Made by a program: the position numbers and the translations under genes. From contig DXCL01000009.1 in the NCBI GenBank assembly GCA_019115995.1, positions 85,680 to 149,679 on the forward strand: a DNA stretch of 64,000 nucleotides, read 5' to 3'. The stretch comes from Candidatus Borkfalkia avistercoris (GTDB lineage: Bacteria > Bacillota > Clostridia > Christensenellales > Borkfalkiaceae). The notes beneath the pieces are model-generated. The model ran no database searches, was not told where the DNA came from, and saw only the letters and a list, made by a program, of their open reading frames with translations. This document shows positions 34,204-42,394 of the stretch, piece by piece. Positions within the stretch are counted from its first letter, which is position 1. Every line of letters begins with the position of its first letter.

Positions 34204-36096
34204 ATGCTTTTGGATCTGGAAAACATATCGTTCGGCTACGACGAAAAGACGATACTGGAAAACGTGACCTTCACCATAAACGAGGGCGAACGCATCGGCT
34301 TTATCGGCCCTAACGGAGAGGGAAAGACCACGCTCATCAGGCTCATGGCGGGCGAACTTTCGGCAGACGGCGGAAAAATATACCGCAAAAGCGGCCTGAA
34401 ATGCGGCTATCTCGCCCAGACGGGCGGCTACGAGAGCGAAAACACCGTATACGAGGAGATGCGGGGCGTATTCGCCGGCGTGTTCGGCGCGATCGAAAAG
34501 CTGCGCGAAACGGAAAAGGCGCTCGCCCGCGCGGAATACGGCAGCGCCGCCTTCCGCGACCTCTCTGCAAAGTACGAGCAGCTGGACAAGCGCATCGCCG
34601 CGGCGGACGGATACGGCACAGACGTGAAGATAAAGACCGTGCTCAACGGCATGGGATTTGAAAAGGCGTACGATCAGGTCATTTCCACCATGAGCGGCGG
34701 AGAAAAAACGCGGCTGAAACTGTGCCGCCTGCTTTTGGAAGAGCCCGAGATCTTATTTTTGGACGAGCCGACCAACCACCTCGACGTTCCCACCCTCTTC
34801 TGGCTGGAAAGCTACCTCGCCTCGTACAGGGGCGCGATCTTCACCGTATCGCACGACAGGTACTTTCTCGACCGCGTTGCGCAGAAAATATTTGAGTTGG
34901 AAAACAAAAAAGTTACCTCTTTCCGCGGCAATTATTCAAAATATAAAATACTCAAAGCGGAAAAGGTGCTCTTCGAAGAACGGGAATACGAAAAACAGCA
35001 GGAAGAGATCGCCGCGCTCAAAGATTACGTGGCGCGCAACATCGTGCGCGCCACGACGGCAAAGAGCGCGCAGTCCCGCGTAAAAAAGCTGGAAAGCATG
35101 GAACTGCTCGAAAAGCCCCTGCCGCCGCCCAAGCCCCCCGTTTTCCGCTTTACTTTTGCCGAAAAGAGCGAGGAAGCGGCGCTCGGCGTAAGCGGGCTTT
35201 CTCTCTCCGCGGGCGGAAAAACGCTGCTGGAAAACGCTTCTTTTGCGGTGCGGCGCGGGGAAAAGATCGCCCTCGTCGGAGAGAACGGCACGGGTAAATC
35301 CACGCTGATACGCGCGCTCGTGAAAAATGCGGATCCCGCCGTGCGCCGGGGCAGGTTCGTCAAAACGGGCTATTACGACCAGGAAAACGCCGCGCTCGAC
35401 CCCGAGGAAACGGTTTTGGGCGCGCTCTGGCACAAACATACGGGCCTCACGCAGACGGAAGCGCGCGCCGCGCTCGCGCGGGCGGGCCTGACGGCGGAAG
35501 ACATGGAAAAAAAGGTGAAAAGCCTTTCGGGCGGGGAACGGGCGAAACTCTCCCTCGTGCTTCTGGAAGCGGAGCGGGCGAATTTTCTGATCCTCGACGA
35601 GCCGACCAACCACCTCGATCTGCTGGCGCGGGAGGCTCTGGAAGAGGCGCTGCGCGCATACGAGGGCACCCTGCTCTTCGTTTCGCACGACCGCTATTTC
35701 ATACAGAATATCGCGGATAAGATCATCGAGATCGCGGATAAAAAGCTGACCGTATATCCCTGCGGCTATGAGGAATTCAACGAACTGAAAAGGACTGCTG
35801 CGGCAAAGGCGCAGACGGACGCGGCCGCGGCGCTCCTGCGGGAAAAGGAGTCCGCAAAAAACGCTTCTCACCGCTCCAAAGCGGAGCGCGCGGAGGAAGC
35901 GAAACGAAAACAGCTCTTGAAACAGACGGAAAAGGAGATCTCCGAAACGGAAGCGGAAATTTCCGCCCTGCAAGAGGAGATCGCGCGCCCCGAAATTGCC
36001 GCCGATTATAAGCTTTTAGGCGAAAAATGCGCCCGCCTCGACGAATTGAACGCGCGCGCAGAACGCCTGTATGAGGAATACGAAAAGCTGATATAA
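34204..36096 (+). CDS. ABC-F family ATP-binding protein
   Basis: Ribosome-associated type ABC-F ATPase of 630 residues without membrane segments. First cassette: GPNGEGKTT, MSGGEKTRL, LFLDEPTNHLD; second cassette: GENGTGKST, LSGGERAKL, LILDEPTNHLD. Between them lies the helical linker (about 240-315), and a charged coiled-coil tail follows (about 520-630). Such proteins relieve stalled ribosomes or protect from antibiotics; subtype uncertain, closest in look to YdiF-type. ATG at 34204 has only a weak AGGT upstream. Confidence 0.93.
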   Translation: MLLDLENISFGYDEKTILENVTFTINEGERIGFIGPNGEGKTTLIRLMAGELSADGGKIYRKSGLKCGYLAQTGGYESENTVYEEMRGVFAGVFGAIEKLRETEKALARAEYGSAAFRDLSAKYEQLDKRIAAADGYGTDVKIKTVLNGMGFEKAYDQVISTMSGGEKTRLKLCRLLLEEPEILFLDEPTNHLDVPTLFWLESYLASYRGAIFTVSHDRYFLDRVAQKIFELENKKVTSFRGNYSKYKILKAEKVLFEEREYEKQQEEIAALKDYVARNIVRATTAKSAQSRVKKLESMELLEKPLPPPKPPVFRFTFAEKSEEAALGVSGLSLSAGGKTLLENASFAVRRGEKIALVGENGTGKSTLIRALVKNADPAVRRGRFVKTGYYDQENAALDPEETVLGALWHKHTGLTQTEARAALARAGLTAEDMEKKVKSLSGGERAKLSLVLLEAERANFLILDEPTNHLDLLAREALEEALRAYEGTLLFVSHDRYFIQNIADKIIEIADKKLTVYPCGYEEFNELKRTAAAKAQTDAAAALLREKESAKNASHRSKAERAEEAKRKQLLKQTEKEISETEAEISALQEEIARPEIAADYKLLGEKCARLDELNARAERLYEEYEKLI

Positions 36097-36135
36097 CGCA
36101 AAAAGGAGAAGCGAAAAACGCTTCTCCTTTTTGCG
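36097..36135 (+). terminator. Strong bidirectional terminator
   Basis: A perfect 17-base stem: CGCAAAAAGGAGAAGCG pairs with CGCTTCTCCTTTTTGCG around an AAAAA loop. It separates the converging ABC-F and phospholipase-like genes. Confidence 0.88.
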
Positions 36136-36177
36136 CCCGTGCGAACGGCATTTACGCATGCTCCGTTTTTGCCGCCG

Positions 36178-37179
36178 CTAATTGTGCGCTTTTGTTTCAT
36201 GCCGCGCTGCGGCATTTTTTTCTCTGGTTTTCTTTTCCGCGCCCTTTTCCGCCTGATCTGCGGGGTTCCCCTTTTCGTCAAACGGCAGCGCGGCATCTTC
36301 CGGCAGCCCTGTCAGAAAATGTTTGCCGAAATCCTCTTTTTTGAGCGGTTCATTACCCTCTGCCGCGATAAAAAACGCGCAGATCAGGCGCACCCCTTCC
36401 TTTACGCTCCGTTCAAAGAGCTCGTCTGCGCTCTCGCGGGAAGTCAGCGCAGGCTCTGCGGGATAATACCACTCGCGCCGTTCCCCGTTCACATATCTGA
36501 GATCATAATTTTCTCTTCTGTAAAGCCCCGAAAAGACGTGCGGCAGGTGCAAAAATTTTTCCGCGCCGAAAAGCGTGCGCCCGCGCCTGAAACGCCTGTC
36601 GGAAAAAAAATTCTGAAAAGAGAAAAATCTCTTTGCCGCGCGGAAAAACCGCCGCTCTTTGATCTCCCCGCCGCCGCAGGCGACCGCCTCAGCCAATACG
36701 GGAAACACGGCTTTCAGGTCGAGATCGTCATACTTTACGGGAAATTCGTATTCGTTCACCCCCGAGCGCTTGTATCGGCGCACGAAATATCCGTCGAAAT
36801 CGCTTTCGGCAAGGGCGTGAAAGTTATCCTTTTTTCTGCCGGTACGTTCCTTTTCCGTTTTGGAAAGCCAATACACGTACGGGTGAAATACCGTATCCGC
36901 CGCATAATGCGTGATGTAGCCTGCGATATACGAAAGCGCGCGCGGATCGCACGTTCCGGCGCTGCGCGCAAAGGAGGTAAAAACCCCGTAAATATTTTTG
37001 CGGTGAAAGTATTTGCCGATGTTTTTGCCGCCGCCCGCAATGTTATAAAAATAAAACACGTCGCCGCCCTGCGCGCCGAAAAAATATTCGGGCATAAACG
37101 AAACGCGGCTCTTTATGTTTTCGGGCAACGCCTCCGCGATTTGTTCGGCGATGAGCTGGTGGGTATACGAAGATGGCAT
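36178..37179 (-). CDS. Zinc-dependent phospholipase C-like protein
   Basis: Protein of 333 residues of the zinc-dependent phospholipase C / S1-P1-like family. Zinc-ligand candidates: His in SSYTHQLIAE at the start, Asp in GAQGGDVFYFY, and two His plus Asp in ITHYAADTVFHPYVYW. No signal peptide, so it probably acts inside the cell, and its true substrate is unknown. The C-terminus (about 295-333) is a charged low-complexity tail. ATG follows AGGAG by seven bases. Confidence 0.85.
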   Translation of the reverse strand: MPSSYTHQLIAEQIAEALPENIKSRVSFMPEYFFGAQGGDVFYFYNIAGGGKNIGKYFHRKNIYGVFTSFARSAGTCDPRALSYIAGYITHYAADTVFHPYVYWLSKTEKERTGRKKDNFHALAESDFDGYFVRRYKRSGVNEYEFPVKYDDLDLKAVFPVLAEAVACGGGEIKERRFFRAAKRFFSFQNFFSDRRFRRGRTLFGAEKFLHLPHVFSGLYRRENYDLRYVNGERREWYYPAEPALTSRESADELFERSVKEGVRLICAFFIAAEGNEPLKKEDFGKHFLTGLPEDAALPFDEKGNPADQAEKGAEKKTREKNAAARHETKAHN

Positions 37180-37352
37180 AAACTTTCTCCTTTGTCTGTG
37201 AGGATTTGCGTCCTTCGTTTTATATTATATACCTTTTTTTGCGTTTTAGTGACGATTTTTTGCGCCGGCGCGTAAAATATATCGTGAAAATTCCGCTTCG
37301 CCGACGCGCGTTTTTATTTGTGAAAAAAATTTAAAAAACCGTGAAAAAACGC

Positions 37353-37381
37353 TTGCCTTTTGTTTTATTTTTTGATATAGT
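37353..37381 (+). promoter_or_regulatory. tRNA operon promoter
   Basis: -35 TTGCCT (37353-37358), 17-base spacer, -10 TATAGT (37376-37381), 16 bases before the first tRNA. Confidence 0.75.
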
Positions 37382-37397
37382 ATTTAAGCGTTCGAAC

Positions 37398-37473
37398 GGA
37401 AGTTTAGCTCAGTTGGGAGAGCATCTGCCTTACAAGCAGGGGGTCATAGGTTCGAGCCCTATAACTTCCACCA
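37398..37473 (+). tRNA. tRNA-Val(UAC), CCA encoded
   Basis: Acceptor GGAAGTT/AACTTCC, anticodon loop CTTACAA (anticodon TAC), T-loop TTCGAGC, discriminator A and encoded CCA. First of a four-tRNA operon. Confidence 0.97.
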
Positions 37474-37519
37474 CTTTCGTTTTCAATTCAATCAGATAAA
37501 TATAGTGCGGAATGAATAT

Positions 37520-37594
37520 GCGGGAATGGCTCAGGGGTAGAGCGTCACCTTGCCAAGGTGAATGTCGCGAGTTCGAATCTCGTTTCCCGCTCCA
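37520..37594 (+). tRNA. tRNA-Gly(GCC), CCA encoded
   Basis: Acceptor GCGGGAA/TTCCCGC, anticodon loop TTGCCAA (anticodon GCC), T-loop TTCGAAT, discriminator T, encoded CCA. Confidence 0.97.
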
Positions 37595-37617
37595 ATCAGA
37601 TTCCGCACTTATTTTTT

Positions 37618-37692
37618 GGCGCCATAGCCAAGTGGTAAGGCAAGGGTCTGCAAAACCCTGACTCCCCGGTTCAAATCCGGGTGGCGCCTCCA
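37618..37692 (+). tRNA. tRNA-Cys(GCA), CCA encoded
   Basis: Acceptor GGCGCCA/TGGCGCC, anticodon loop CTGCAAA (anticodon GCA), T-loop TTCAAAT, discriminator T, encoded CCA. Confidence 0.97.
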
Positions 37693-37765
37693 ACACAACC
37701 TCCGCTTTGCTTCCGCGCAAGGCGGAGGTTTTTACAAATCGCCGCCCTCTTAGCAGAAAAAACAT

Positions 37766-38057
37766 GCCGCTGTGGTGGAATTGGCAGACACAAGGGACTT
37801 AAATTTGAGCATCGGAACAGGAAACTTTCCGCATGAATCGCGTCAAATTCGGTGAAACTCCCCTTTCGGGACAATACCGAGCGAAGCCCGTTTCGGGAAC
37901 GTGTAGAGACTTTACGGCGCGTGCCTAAAACCGTTTGGTCATGGCAAAGAGAAAGTCCGGACTACAACGTCGATCTTGACGGCTATGGCAACATAGAGTA
38001 GCGTGAAAATCCCTCGGCGTAAAAACCGTACCGGTCCGAGTCCGGTCAGCGGCACCA
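37766..38057 (+). tRNA. tRNA-Leu(UAA) interrupted by a group I intron
   Basis: Exons 37766-37800 and 38006-38057. Acceptor GCCGCTG/CAGCGGC, Leu-type D arm, anticodon stem AGGGA/TCCCT, and loop CTTAAAA formed when the intron between U34 and A35 is removed. A variable arm CGG/CCG and encoded CCA follow. Odd point: the T-loop reads TCCGAGT, with C where nearly all tRNAs have T55. Last gene of the tRNA operon, with a terminator just after. Confidence 0.92.
37801..38005 (+). ncRNA. Group I intron in tRNA-Leu(UAA)
   Basis: A 205-base self-splicing-type intron at the classic U34|A35 site, ending in G. The start TTTGAGC can form P1 with exon CTT (U.G at the splice site). Core parts visible: P4 TTCGGT/ACCGAG (37848-37853, 37876-37881), P5 TCCC/GGGA, P7 GACTTT with AAAGTC (in AGAGACTTTACGG and GAAAGTCC), P9 CGTC/GACG and a CTATG-GCAA-CATAG hairpin. 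This pattern matches the small tRNA-Leu introns known best from cyanobacteria. No homing endonuclease frame inside. Confidence 0.9.
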
Positions 38058-38058
38058 C

Positions 38059-38096
38059 AAAAGGTCTGAATCCGTATCCGGATTCAGACCTTTTGT
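38059..38096 (+). terminator. tRNA operon terminator
   Basis: Sixteen-base stem AAAAGGTCTGAATCCG / CGGATTCAGACCTTTT with a TATC loop, starting two bases after the tRNA-Leu CCA. Confidence 0.9.
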
Positions 38097-38282
38097 CCGC
38101 TTCTTGTACGGCTTGTAACAATATTTGCATAACCACGAACAAACGCTGCCCGGCATGAAACCATGCGGGGCAGCGGCCGACAACGCGGTTTTTGCGTTAT
38201 ATCACGCATGTTTTGATCTTTTGCAGCGGTACAAATCCGTTTATATAGCGCACAGCTATATGTTTGCATTCAATATAAGCAT

Positions 38283-38311
38283 TTGACATACAGGAATGTT
38301 CTCTCTATAAT
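38283..38311 (+). promoter_or_regulatory. Consensus promoter of the acetyltransferase gene
   Basis: TTGACA (38283-38288), 17-base spacer, TATAAT (38306-38311). The 180 bases before it hold only a GC hairpin (38144-38175) and no gene. Confidence 0.9.
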
Positions 38312-38331
38312 AGGCAAAAAGGAGACATTTC

Positions 38332-38901
38332 ATGGATATTGCAGAATTCAAAGAAAGGACGACAAAGGGAAACTATATTGCCGCCGGAAGCGACGCGCAC
38401 AGGCTGATGCACGCCGCCGCGAAAGAGGCGAGGCGGATCACCTCACGCATCAACAACGCCTTTCACAGCGCCGCAGGGCTGCGCAAACTTTTCGGCAAAC
38501 TCATCGGAAAAGAGGTAGACGAAGGCTTTGCGCTCTTTCCTCCCTTTTACACGGATTTCGGAAAAAACATTTCGCTCGGAAAGCGGGTATTCATCAATGC
38601 GGGCTGCTGCTTTCAGGATCAGGGCGGCATAGAGATCGGAGACGATTGCCTGATCGGGCATCAGACGGTGCTCGCAACGCTGAATCACGATCTTTCGCCC
38701 GAAAGCAGGGGCGGCATGTTCCCTTCTCCCATAAAAATCGGCCGCCGCGTATGGATCGGCGCGCATGCGACCGTTCTGCCCGGCGTTACCATAGGCGACA
38801 ACGCGGTGATCGCGGCGGGCGCGGTCGTAACAAAAGACGTGCCCGCAAACGCCGTCGTCGGGGGCGTGCCCGCAAAAATCATTAAGATAATAGGCGATTG
38901 A
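38332..38901 (+). CDS. Maltose/galactoside O-acetyltransferase-like protein
   Basis: Left-handed beta-helix acetyltransferase of 189 residues in the LacA/Maa group, expected to move acetyl from acetyl-CoA to a sugar hydroxyl. Hexapeptide repeats run from about 85 to 180 (for example [20 protein letters not shown]), and the likely catalytic histidine is in ATLNHDL near residue 118. ATG follows AGGAG by seven bases. Its acceptor sugar is unknown. Confidence 0.9.
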   Translation: MDIAEFKERTTKGNYIAAGSDAHRLMHAAAKEARRITSRINNAFHSAAGLRKLFGKLIGKEVDEGFALFPPFYTDFGKNISLGKRVFINAGCCFQDQGGIEIGDDCLIGHQTVLATLNHDLSPESRGGMFPSPIKIGRRVWIGAHATVLPGVTIGDNAVIAAGAVVTKDVPANAVVGGVPAKIIKIIGD

Positions 38902-38913
38902 AATCCGTTTTAT

Positions 38914-38942
38914 TTGACGGAAACGAAAAAAAAGTATAGAAT
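38914..38942 (+). promoter_or_regulatory. Promoter of tatD
   Basis: -35 TTGACG (38914-38919), 17-base spacer, -10 TAGAAT (38937-38942). Confidence 0.55.
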
Positions 38943-38967
38943 ATTCAAAAACGAGACAGGCGGCTTT

Positions 38968-39762
38968 ATGTATATAGATACCCACGCGCATCTGAATTAT
39001 GCCGACAAATACGGAGACACTGCCGCGCTCATGGCGCAGATTTGTGCCGCCGGCGTACAAAAAGTGATCGACGTCGGCTGGGATCTCCCTTCTTCCGCCT
39101 TTGCCGCAAGGCAGGCGGAAACGTACGCGCCGCTGTATTTTGCGGCGGGCTTTCACCCTTCCGACCTCGGCGGCTACCGGGAGGCAGACCTTGCCGAGCT
39201 TGCGAAGCTGCTCTCCTCCCCCAAGGGCGTGGCTGTGGGAGAGATCGGGCTGGACTATCATTACGACGGCACAGACGAGGCAAAGCAAAAAAAAGCCTTC
39301 GCCGCGCAGCTCGAACTTGCGGACGCGCTTGGGCTGCCCTTTTGCATACACAGCCGCGACGCCGCCGCAGACACTCTGCAAATATTAAAGGAGAACCGTT
39401 CCAAGATCAGGCACGGCGGGGTGATGCACTGCTTTTCCGGAAGCCCCGAAACGGCGAAGGAATACTTGAAACTCGGGCTGTACATCTCCTTTGCGGGCCC
39501 CGTAACCTTCAAAAATGCGAGAAGGCTCGACGAAACGGCGAAAATCGTGCCGCAGGATCGCATTCTGGCGGAAACCGATTCCCCCTACCTTGCGCCCGAA
39601 CCTTTCCGCGGCACCCTCAACACGCCGCAGAACGTGATAAAGGTATACGAAAAGCTGGCGATTTTGCGCGCGGAGCCGTTGGAAGAGCTCGCCGCCCGCA
39701 TATGGCAAAACGCGCACGAACTGTTCCCGAAATTAAACTTTGCGCCCGCAGCCACAGACTGA
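38968..39762 (+). CDS. tatD: TatD-family metal-dependent DNase
   Basis: TIM-barrel hydrolase of 264 residues. Metal ligands: His-x-His in DTHAHLNY at the start, GEIGLDYHY, CIHSRD, MHCFSG and the closing AETDSPYLAPEP. Family members degrade DNA 3' ends or act in quality control. ATG at 38968 is preferred because the family begins at this point, though its ribosome site is weak. Directly upstream of the radical SAM partner gene. Confidence 0.93.
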   Translation: MYIDTHAHLNYADKYGDTAALMAQICAAGVQKVIDVGWDLPSSAFAARQAETYAPLYFAAGFHPSDLGGYREADLAELAKLLSSPKGVAVGEIGLDYHYDGTDEAKQKKAFAAQLELADALGLPFCIHSRDAAADTLQILKENRSKIRHGGVMHCFSGSPETAKEYLKLGLYISFAGPVTFKNARRLDETAKIVPQDRILAETDSPYLAPEPFRGTLNTPQNVIKVYEKLAILRAEPLEELAARIWQNAHELFPKLNFAPAATD

Positions 39763-39780
39763 ACGGCATATGAAACGGTC

Positions 39781-40383
39781 ATGGAAAAATACGAAAATTT
39801 TACTTACGAATTAGACGGAAATTTATATATCAACCTTACGAGCAAGTGCACGAACGACTGTACCTTTTGCGTACGAAACGAAAAGTCGGACTACTTCGGG
39901 CACAAACTTTGGCTCGCGCGCGAACCCTCCGCAAAAGAGGTGATCGAGCGGCTGCCCGAGGATATTTCCCGCTATAAAGAATACGTTTTTTGCGGCTTCG
40001 GCGAGCCGACGATCAAACTCCCCGTACTTTTGGAAGTGGCAAAAGAGATCAAACGGCGGGGCGGCATAACGCGCATCAACACGAACGGGCAGGCGAACAT
40101 GATCTGGAAAAGAGACGTTACCGGCGAGCTCGCGCCTGTGATCGACAAGATCAACGTGAGCCTGAACGAGGCGACGGCGGAGGCGTACGCTGCCCTGTGC
40201 AGGCCCGCCTTCGGAGAGGCGGCATTCGCGGGTTTGCAGGAATTTGCAAAGAAGTGCGCCGAAAGGGGCATCGACGTCTGGTTTTCCGTGGTAGACGTGA
40301 TCGGGGAAGAAAAAACAGAAAAATGCCGCGAGATCGCGGCACGGTGCGGCGTTGCCCTGCGCGTACGCCCCTACATCGCATAG
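39781..40383 (+). CDS. TatD-associated radical SAM protein
   Basis: Short radical SAM protein of 200 residues with the cluster motif SKCTNDCTFC (about 21-30) and CGFGEPTIK later in the barrel. A family of short radical SAM proteins encoded beside tatD is known; its reaction is not. The gene begins 18 bases after the tatD stop, in line with that linkage. Confidence 0.88.
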   Translation: MEKYENFTYELDGNLYINLTSKCTNDCTFCVRNEKSDYFGHKLWLAREPSAKEVIERLPEDISRYKEYVFCGFGEPTIKLPVLLEVAKEIKRRGGITRINTNGQANMIWKRDVTGELAPVIDKINVSLNEATAEAYAALCRPAFGEAAFAGLQEFAKKCAERGIDVWFSVVDVIGEEKTEKCREIAARCGVALRVRPYIA

Positions 40384-40641
40384 CGCAGCGGCGCGCATTT
40401 TCCGCGCAAAAAAAGAAAGCCGCTTCCGTAAGATACCGTTTCGTAAAAAACGCGATCCTGCAAAAACAGCTTTCCTTTCTCATTTGTAAGGATATCATCA
40501 TATCCTGTCCAACCGATTCCGTCCGTCTTGGCATAACTTCCGATTTATTAAAATCTTTCCGTTCGCTCGGACATGAAACGGTTTACATTCACAGTTTGCC
40601 CGCATGCGGGCGGTTTATACTTTCACGGCGGGAGTAAAATT

Positions 40642-41475
40642 ATGGAAAATTTGCGGCAGATCCTTGCAAGGCACGGGTTTTCCTTCAAAAAACAGTTCGG
40701 GCAGAACTTTATAACGGATACGAATCTCTTAAAAAGCATCGTTGCGGCGGCGGGCGTAGGGAAAGAGGTTACCGTTCTGGAAATCGGCTGCGGCGCGGGA
40801 ACGCTCACGCGCGAACTCGCGGCGGCGGCAAAGCGGGTCGTTTCCTATGAGATCGACCAAAAATTGCAGCCCGTGCTCGCAGAGACCCTTGCCGGCTGCG
40901 ACAATGCCGAGGTCGTTTTCCGCGACTTTCTCCGCGAAGACATGCGAGAGCTCGAAAGAGCCTTGCCGCCCTATTCCGTAGTGGCGAACCTGCCCTATTA
41001 TATCACTTCTCCCCTCGTAATGAAATTCATCGAGGAGAGCGAAAAGGCTGAAAAGCTCGTGATCATGGTGCAGGACGACGTGGCTCAGCGCTTTTGCGCC
41101 GCGGCGGGCACGCCCGAATACGGCGCGATCACCGCGGCGATCGCGCGGCGGGCGAAAGCGGAGATCGTAAAATATGTGCCGCGGCAGATGTTCACTCCCG
41201 TGCCCAACGTAGACAGCGCGGTGGTCATGCTCACATTCGTAAAAGACAGGATCCCCGTAAAGAGCGCAAAATGCTACCGCGATACGGTGCGCGCAGCCTT
41301 TTTGTCGCGCAGGAAAACCTTGGAAAACAACCTGATGAACGCCTTTCGCCTGACACGCGAGGACGCCGCCGCGCTCTTGCGGCGGGCGGAGATCCCGGAC
41401 AAGGCGCGGGGCGAAACGCTTTCCCCCGAACAGCTCGCAAAGCTTTCCGACCTGATTTTTGAAATGAAAAACTGA
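40642..41475 (+). CDS. rsmA: 16S rRNA dimethyladenosine transferase RsmA (KsgA)
   Basis: SAM-dependent enzyme of 277 residues that dimethylates A1518 and A1519 of 16S rRNA. Motifs: KKQFGQNFITD, the SAM loop EIGCGAGTLT, and catalytic NLPYYITSP. ATG at 40642 follows GGGAG by seven bases; the upstream extension is not family-like. The 258-base gap before it holds no gene that I can see, only a GCCCGCATGCGGGC palindrome at 40598-40611. Confidence 0.97.
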   Translation: MENLRQILARHGFSFKKQFGQNFITDTNLLKSIVAAAGVGKEVTVLEIGCGAGTLTRELAAAAKRVVSYEIDQKLQPVLAETLAGCDNAEVVFRDFLREDMRELERALPPYSVVANLPYYITSPLVMKFIEESEKAEKLVIMVQDDVAQRFCAAAGTPEYGAITAAIARRAKAEIVKYVPRQMFTPVPNVDSAVVMLTFVKDRIPVKSAKCYRDTVRAAFLSRRKTLENNLMNAFRLTREDAAALLRRAEIPDKARGETLSPEQLAKLSDLIFEMKN

Positions 41476-41480
41476 AAAGT

Positions 41481-41516
41481 TGCGCCCGCGCACAGATGTG
41501 CGCGGGCGCAGCTTTT
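41481..41516 (+). terminator. rsmA terminator
   Basis: Stem TGCGCCCGCGCAC / GTGCGCGGGCGCA with an AGAT loop, followed by GCTTTT. Confidence 0.88.
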
Positions 41517-41529
41517 CTCTTATCGGCGG

Positions 41530-42015
41530 TTACTTTCTGATCAATCGCTTGCACGTCCATTCGGATACGGTTATTTTTACGACCTCCGTCAAAGAGAGAG
41601 CGCGCGCGTCGAACGAGCAGTCGGAAAACGCCTCGCCCGTATAGTGCGCCATGAGTATTTTCAGTCCTTCCAGCCGTTCGCCTTCTTCCCGCAAAATTTC
41701 CGCGTTCCCCCTGCCGCACACGCTCTCGTAGTCGGTCGTGTAGCCGCAGGGCGCGATCCCTTTGTTGAACACCCGCAGCATATTTGCCGCGCAGAAGGAG
41801 ACCTCCCCGCCTTTGCGGAGCAGTTCAAGCTTTTTGCCCTCCTTCGCGCAATGAAAATATAAAACAAGCCCCTCTTTGCGCAATGCCGCGCCGAAGTTGA
41901 GCGGCACCTGATAGGGCGCACTCCCGCCGTTTGCGGCGAGCACGATGTACGGGCAGCGCATGAGCGCCGCGAATTTTTCCGCAGGGTCTTTGACCTCCCT
42001 CTCCGCTTTGCGCAT
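41530..42015 (-). CDS. Pyridoxamine 5'-phosphate oxidase-family flavin protein
   Basis: FMN-binding split-barrel protein of 161 residues, with YIVLAANGGSAPYQVPLNFG and CAKEGKKLELL typical of the NimA/PPOX-like group. These proteins bind flavin or haem and some reduce nitro compounds; no specific reaction can be assigned. The ATG is spaced four bases from GAGG, a few bases after the iscU stop, so it is likely cotranscribed with the Fe-S genes. Confidence 0.85.
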   Translation of the reverse strand: MRKAEREVKDPAEKFAALMRCPYIVLAANGGSAPYQVPLNFGAALRKEGLVLYFHCAKEGKKLELLRKGGEVSFCAANMLRVFNKGIAPCGYTTDYESVCGRGNAEILREEGERLEGLKILMAHYTGEAFSDCSFDARALSLTEVVKITVSEWTCKRLIRK

Positions 42016-42021
42016 ATGCCC

Positions 42022-42393
42022 TCACCGCCTGCGCTTTGCGCGGTAATCCTCGATTGCCGCCTTGATCGCCTGCTCCGCGAGCACGGAGCAATGTATCTTC
42101 TGCGGCGGCAGACCGCCCAAGACCTCGACGACCTTTTTGTTCGTAACCTCCAACGCCTCCTCCACCGTCATGCCCTTGATCATCTCGGTCGCCGTGGAAG
42201 AGGTGGCGATCGCCGCCGCACAGCCGAACGTTTTGAATTTTGCGTCGGAAATCACGCCGTCCTTTACCTTTATAAACACCTGCATGATGTCTCCGCACGC
42301 CTCGCTGCCGATCATGCCCATGCCGTCGTAATCCTCCATCTCCCCTACGTTTTTGGGATTTTGGAAGACTTCCATCACTTTTTGCGTATACAT
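42022..42393 (-). CDS. iscU: Fe-S scaffold protein IscU/NifU-like
   Basis: Scaffold of 123 residues on which Fe-S clusters are built. The three ligand cysteines are present: GSEACGDIM, FGCAAAIA and KIHCSVLAEQA. ATG at 42393 follows AGGAG by seven bases and starts one base after the iscS stop. Partner of the cysteine desulfurase upstream. Confidence 0.95.
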   Translation of the reverse strand: MYTQKVMEVFQNPKNVGEMEDYDGMGMIGSEACGDIMQVFIKVKDGVISDAKFKTFGCAAAIATSSTATEMIKGMTVEEALEVTNKKVVEVLGGLPPQKIHCSVLAEQAIKAAIEDYRAKRRR

Positions 42394-42394
42394 T

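Noticed and set aside
37430..37765. Minus frame across the tRNA genes
   Set aside because: Translates tRNA sequence; a shadow.
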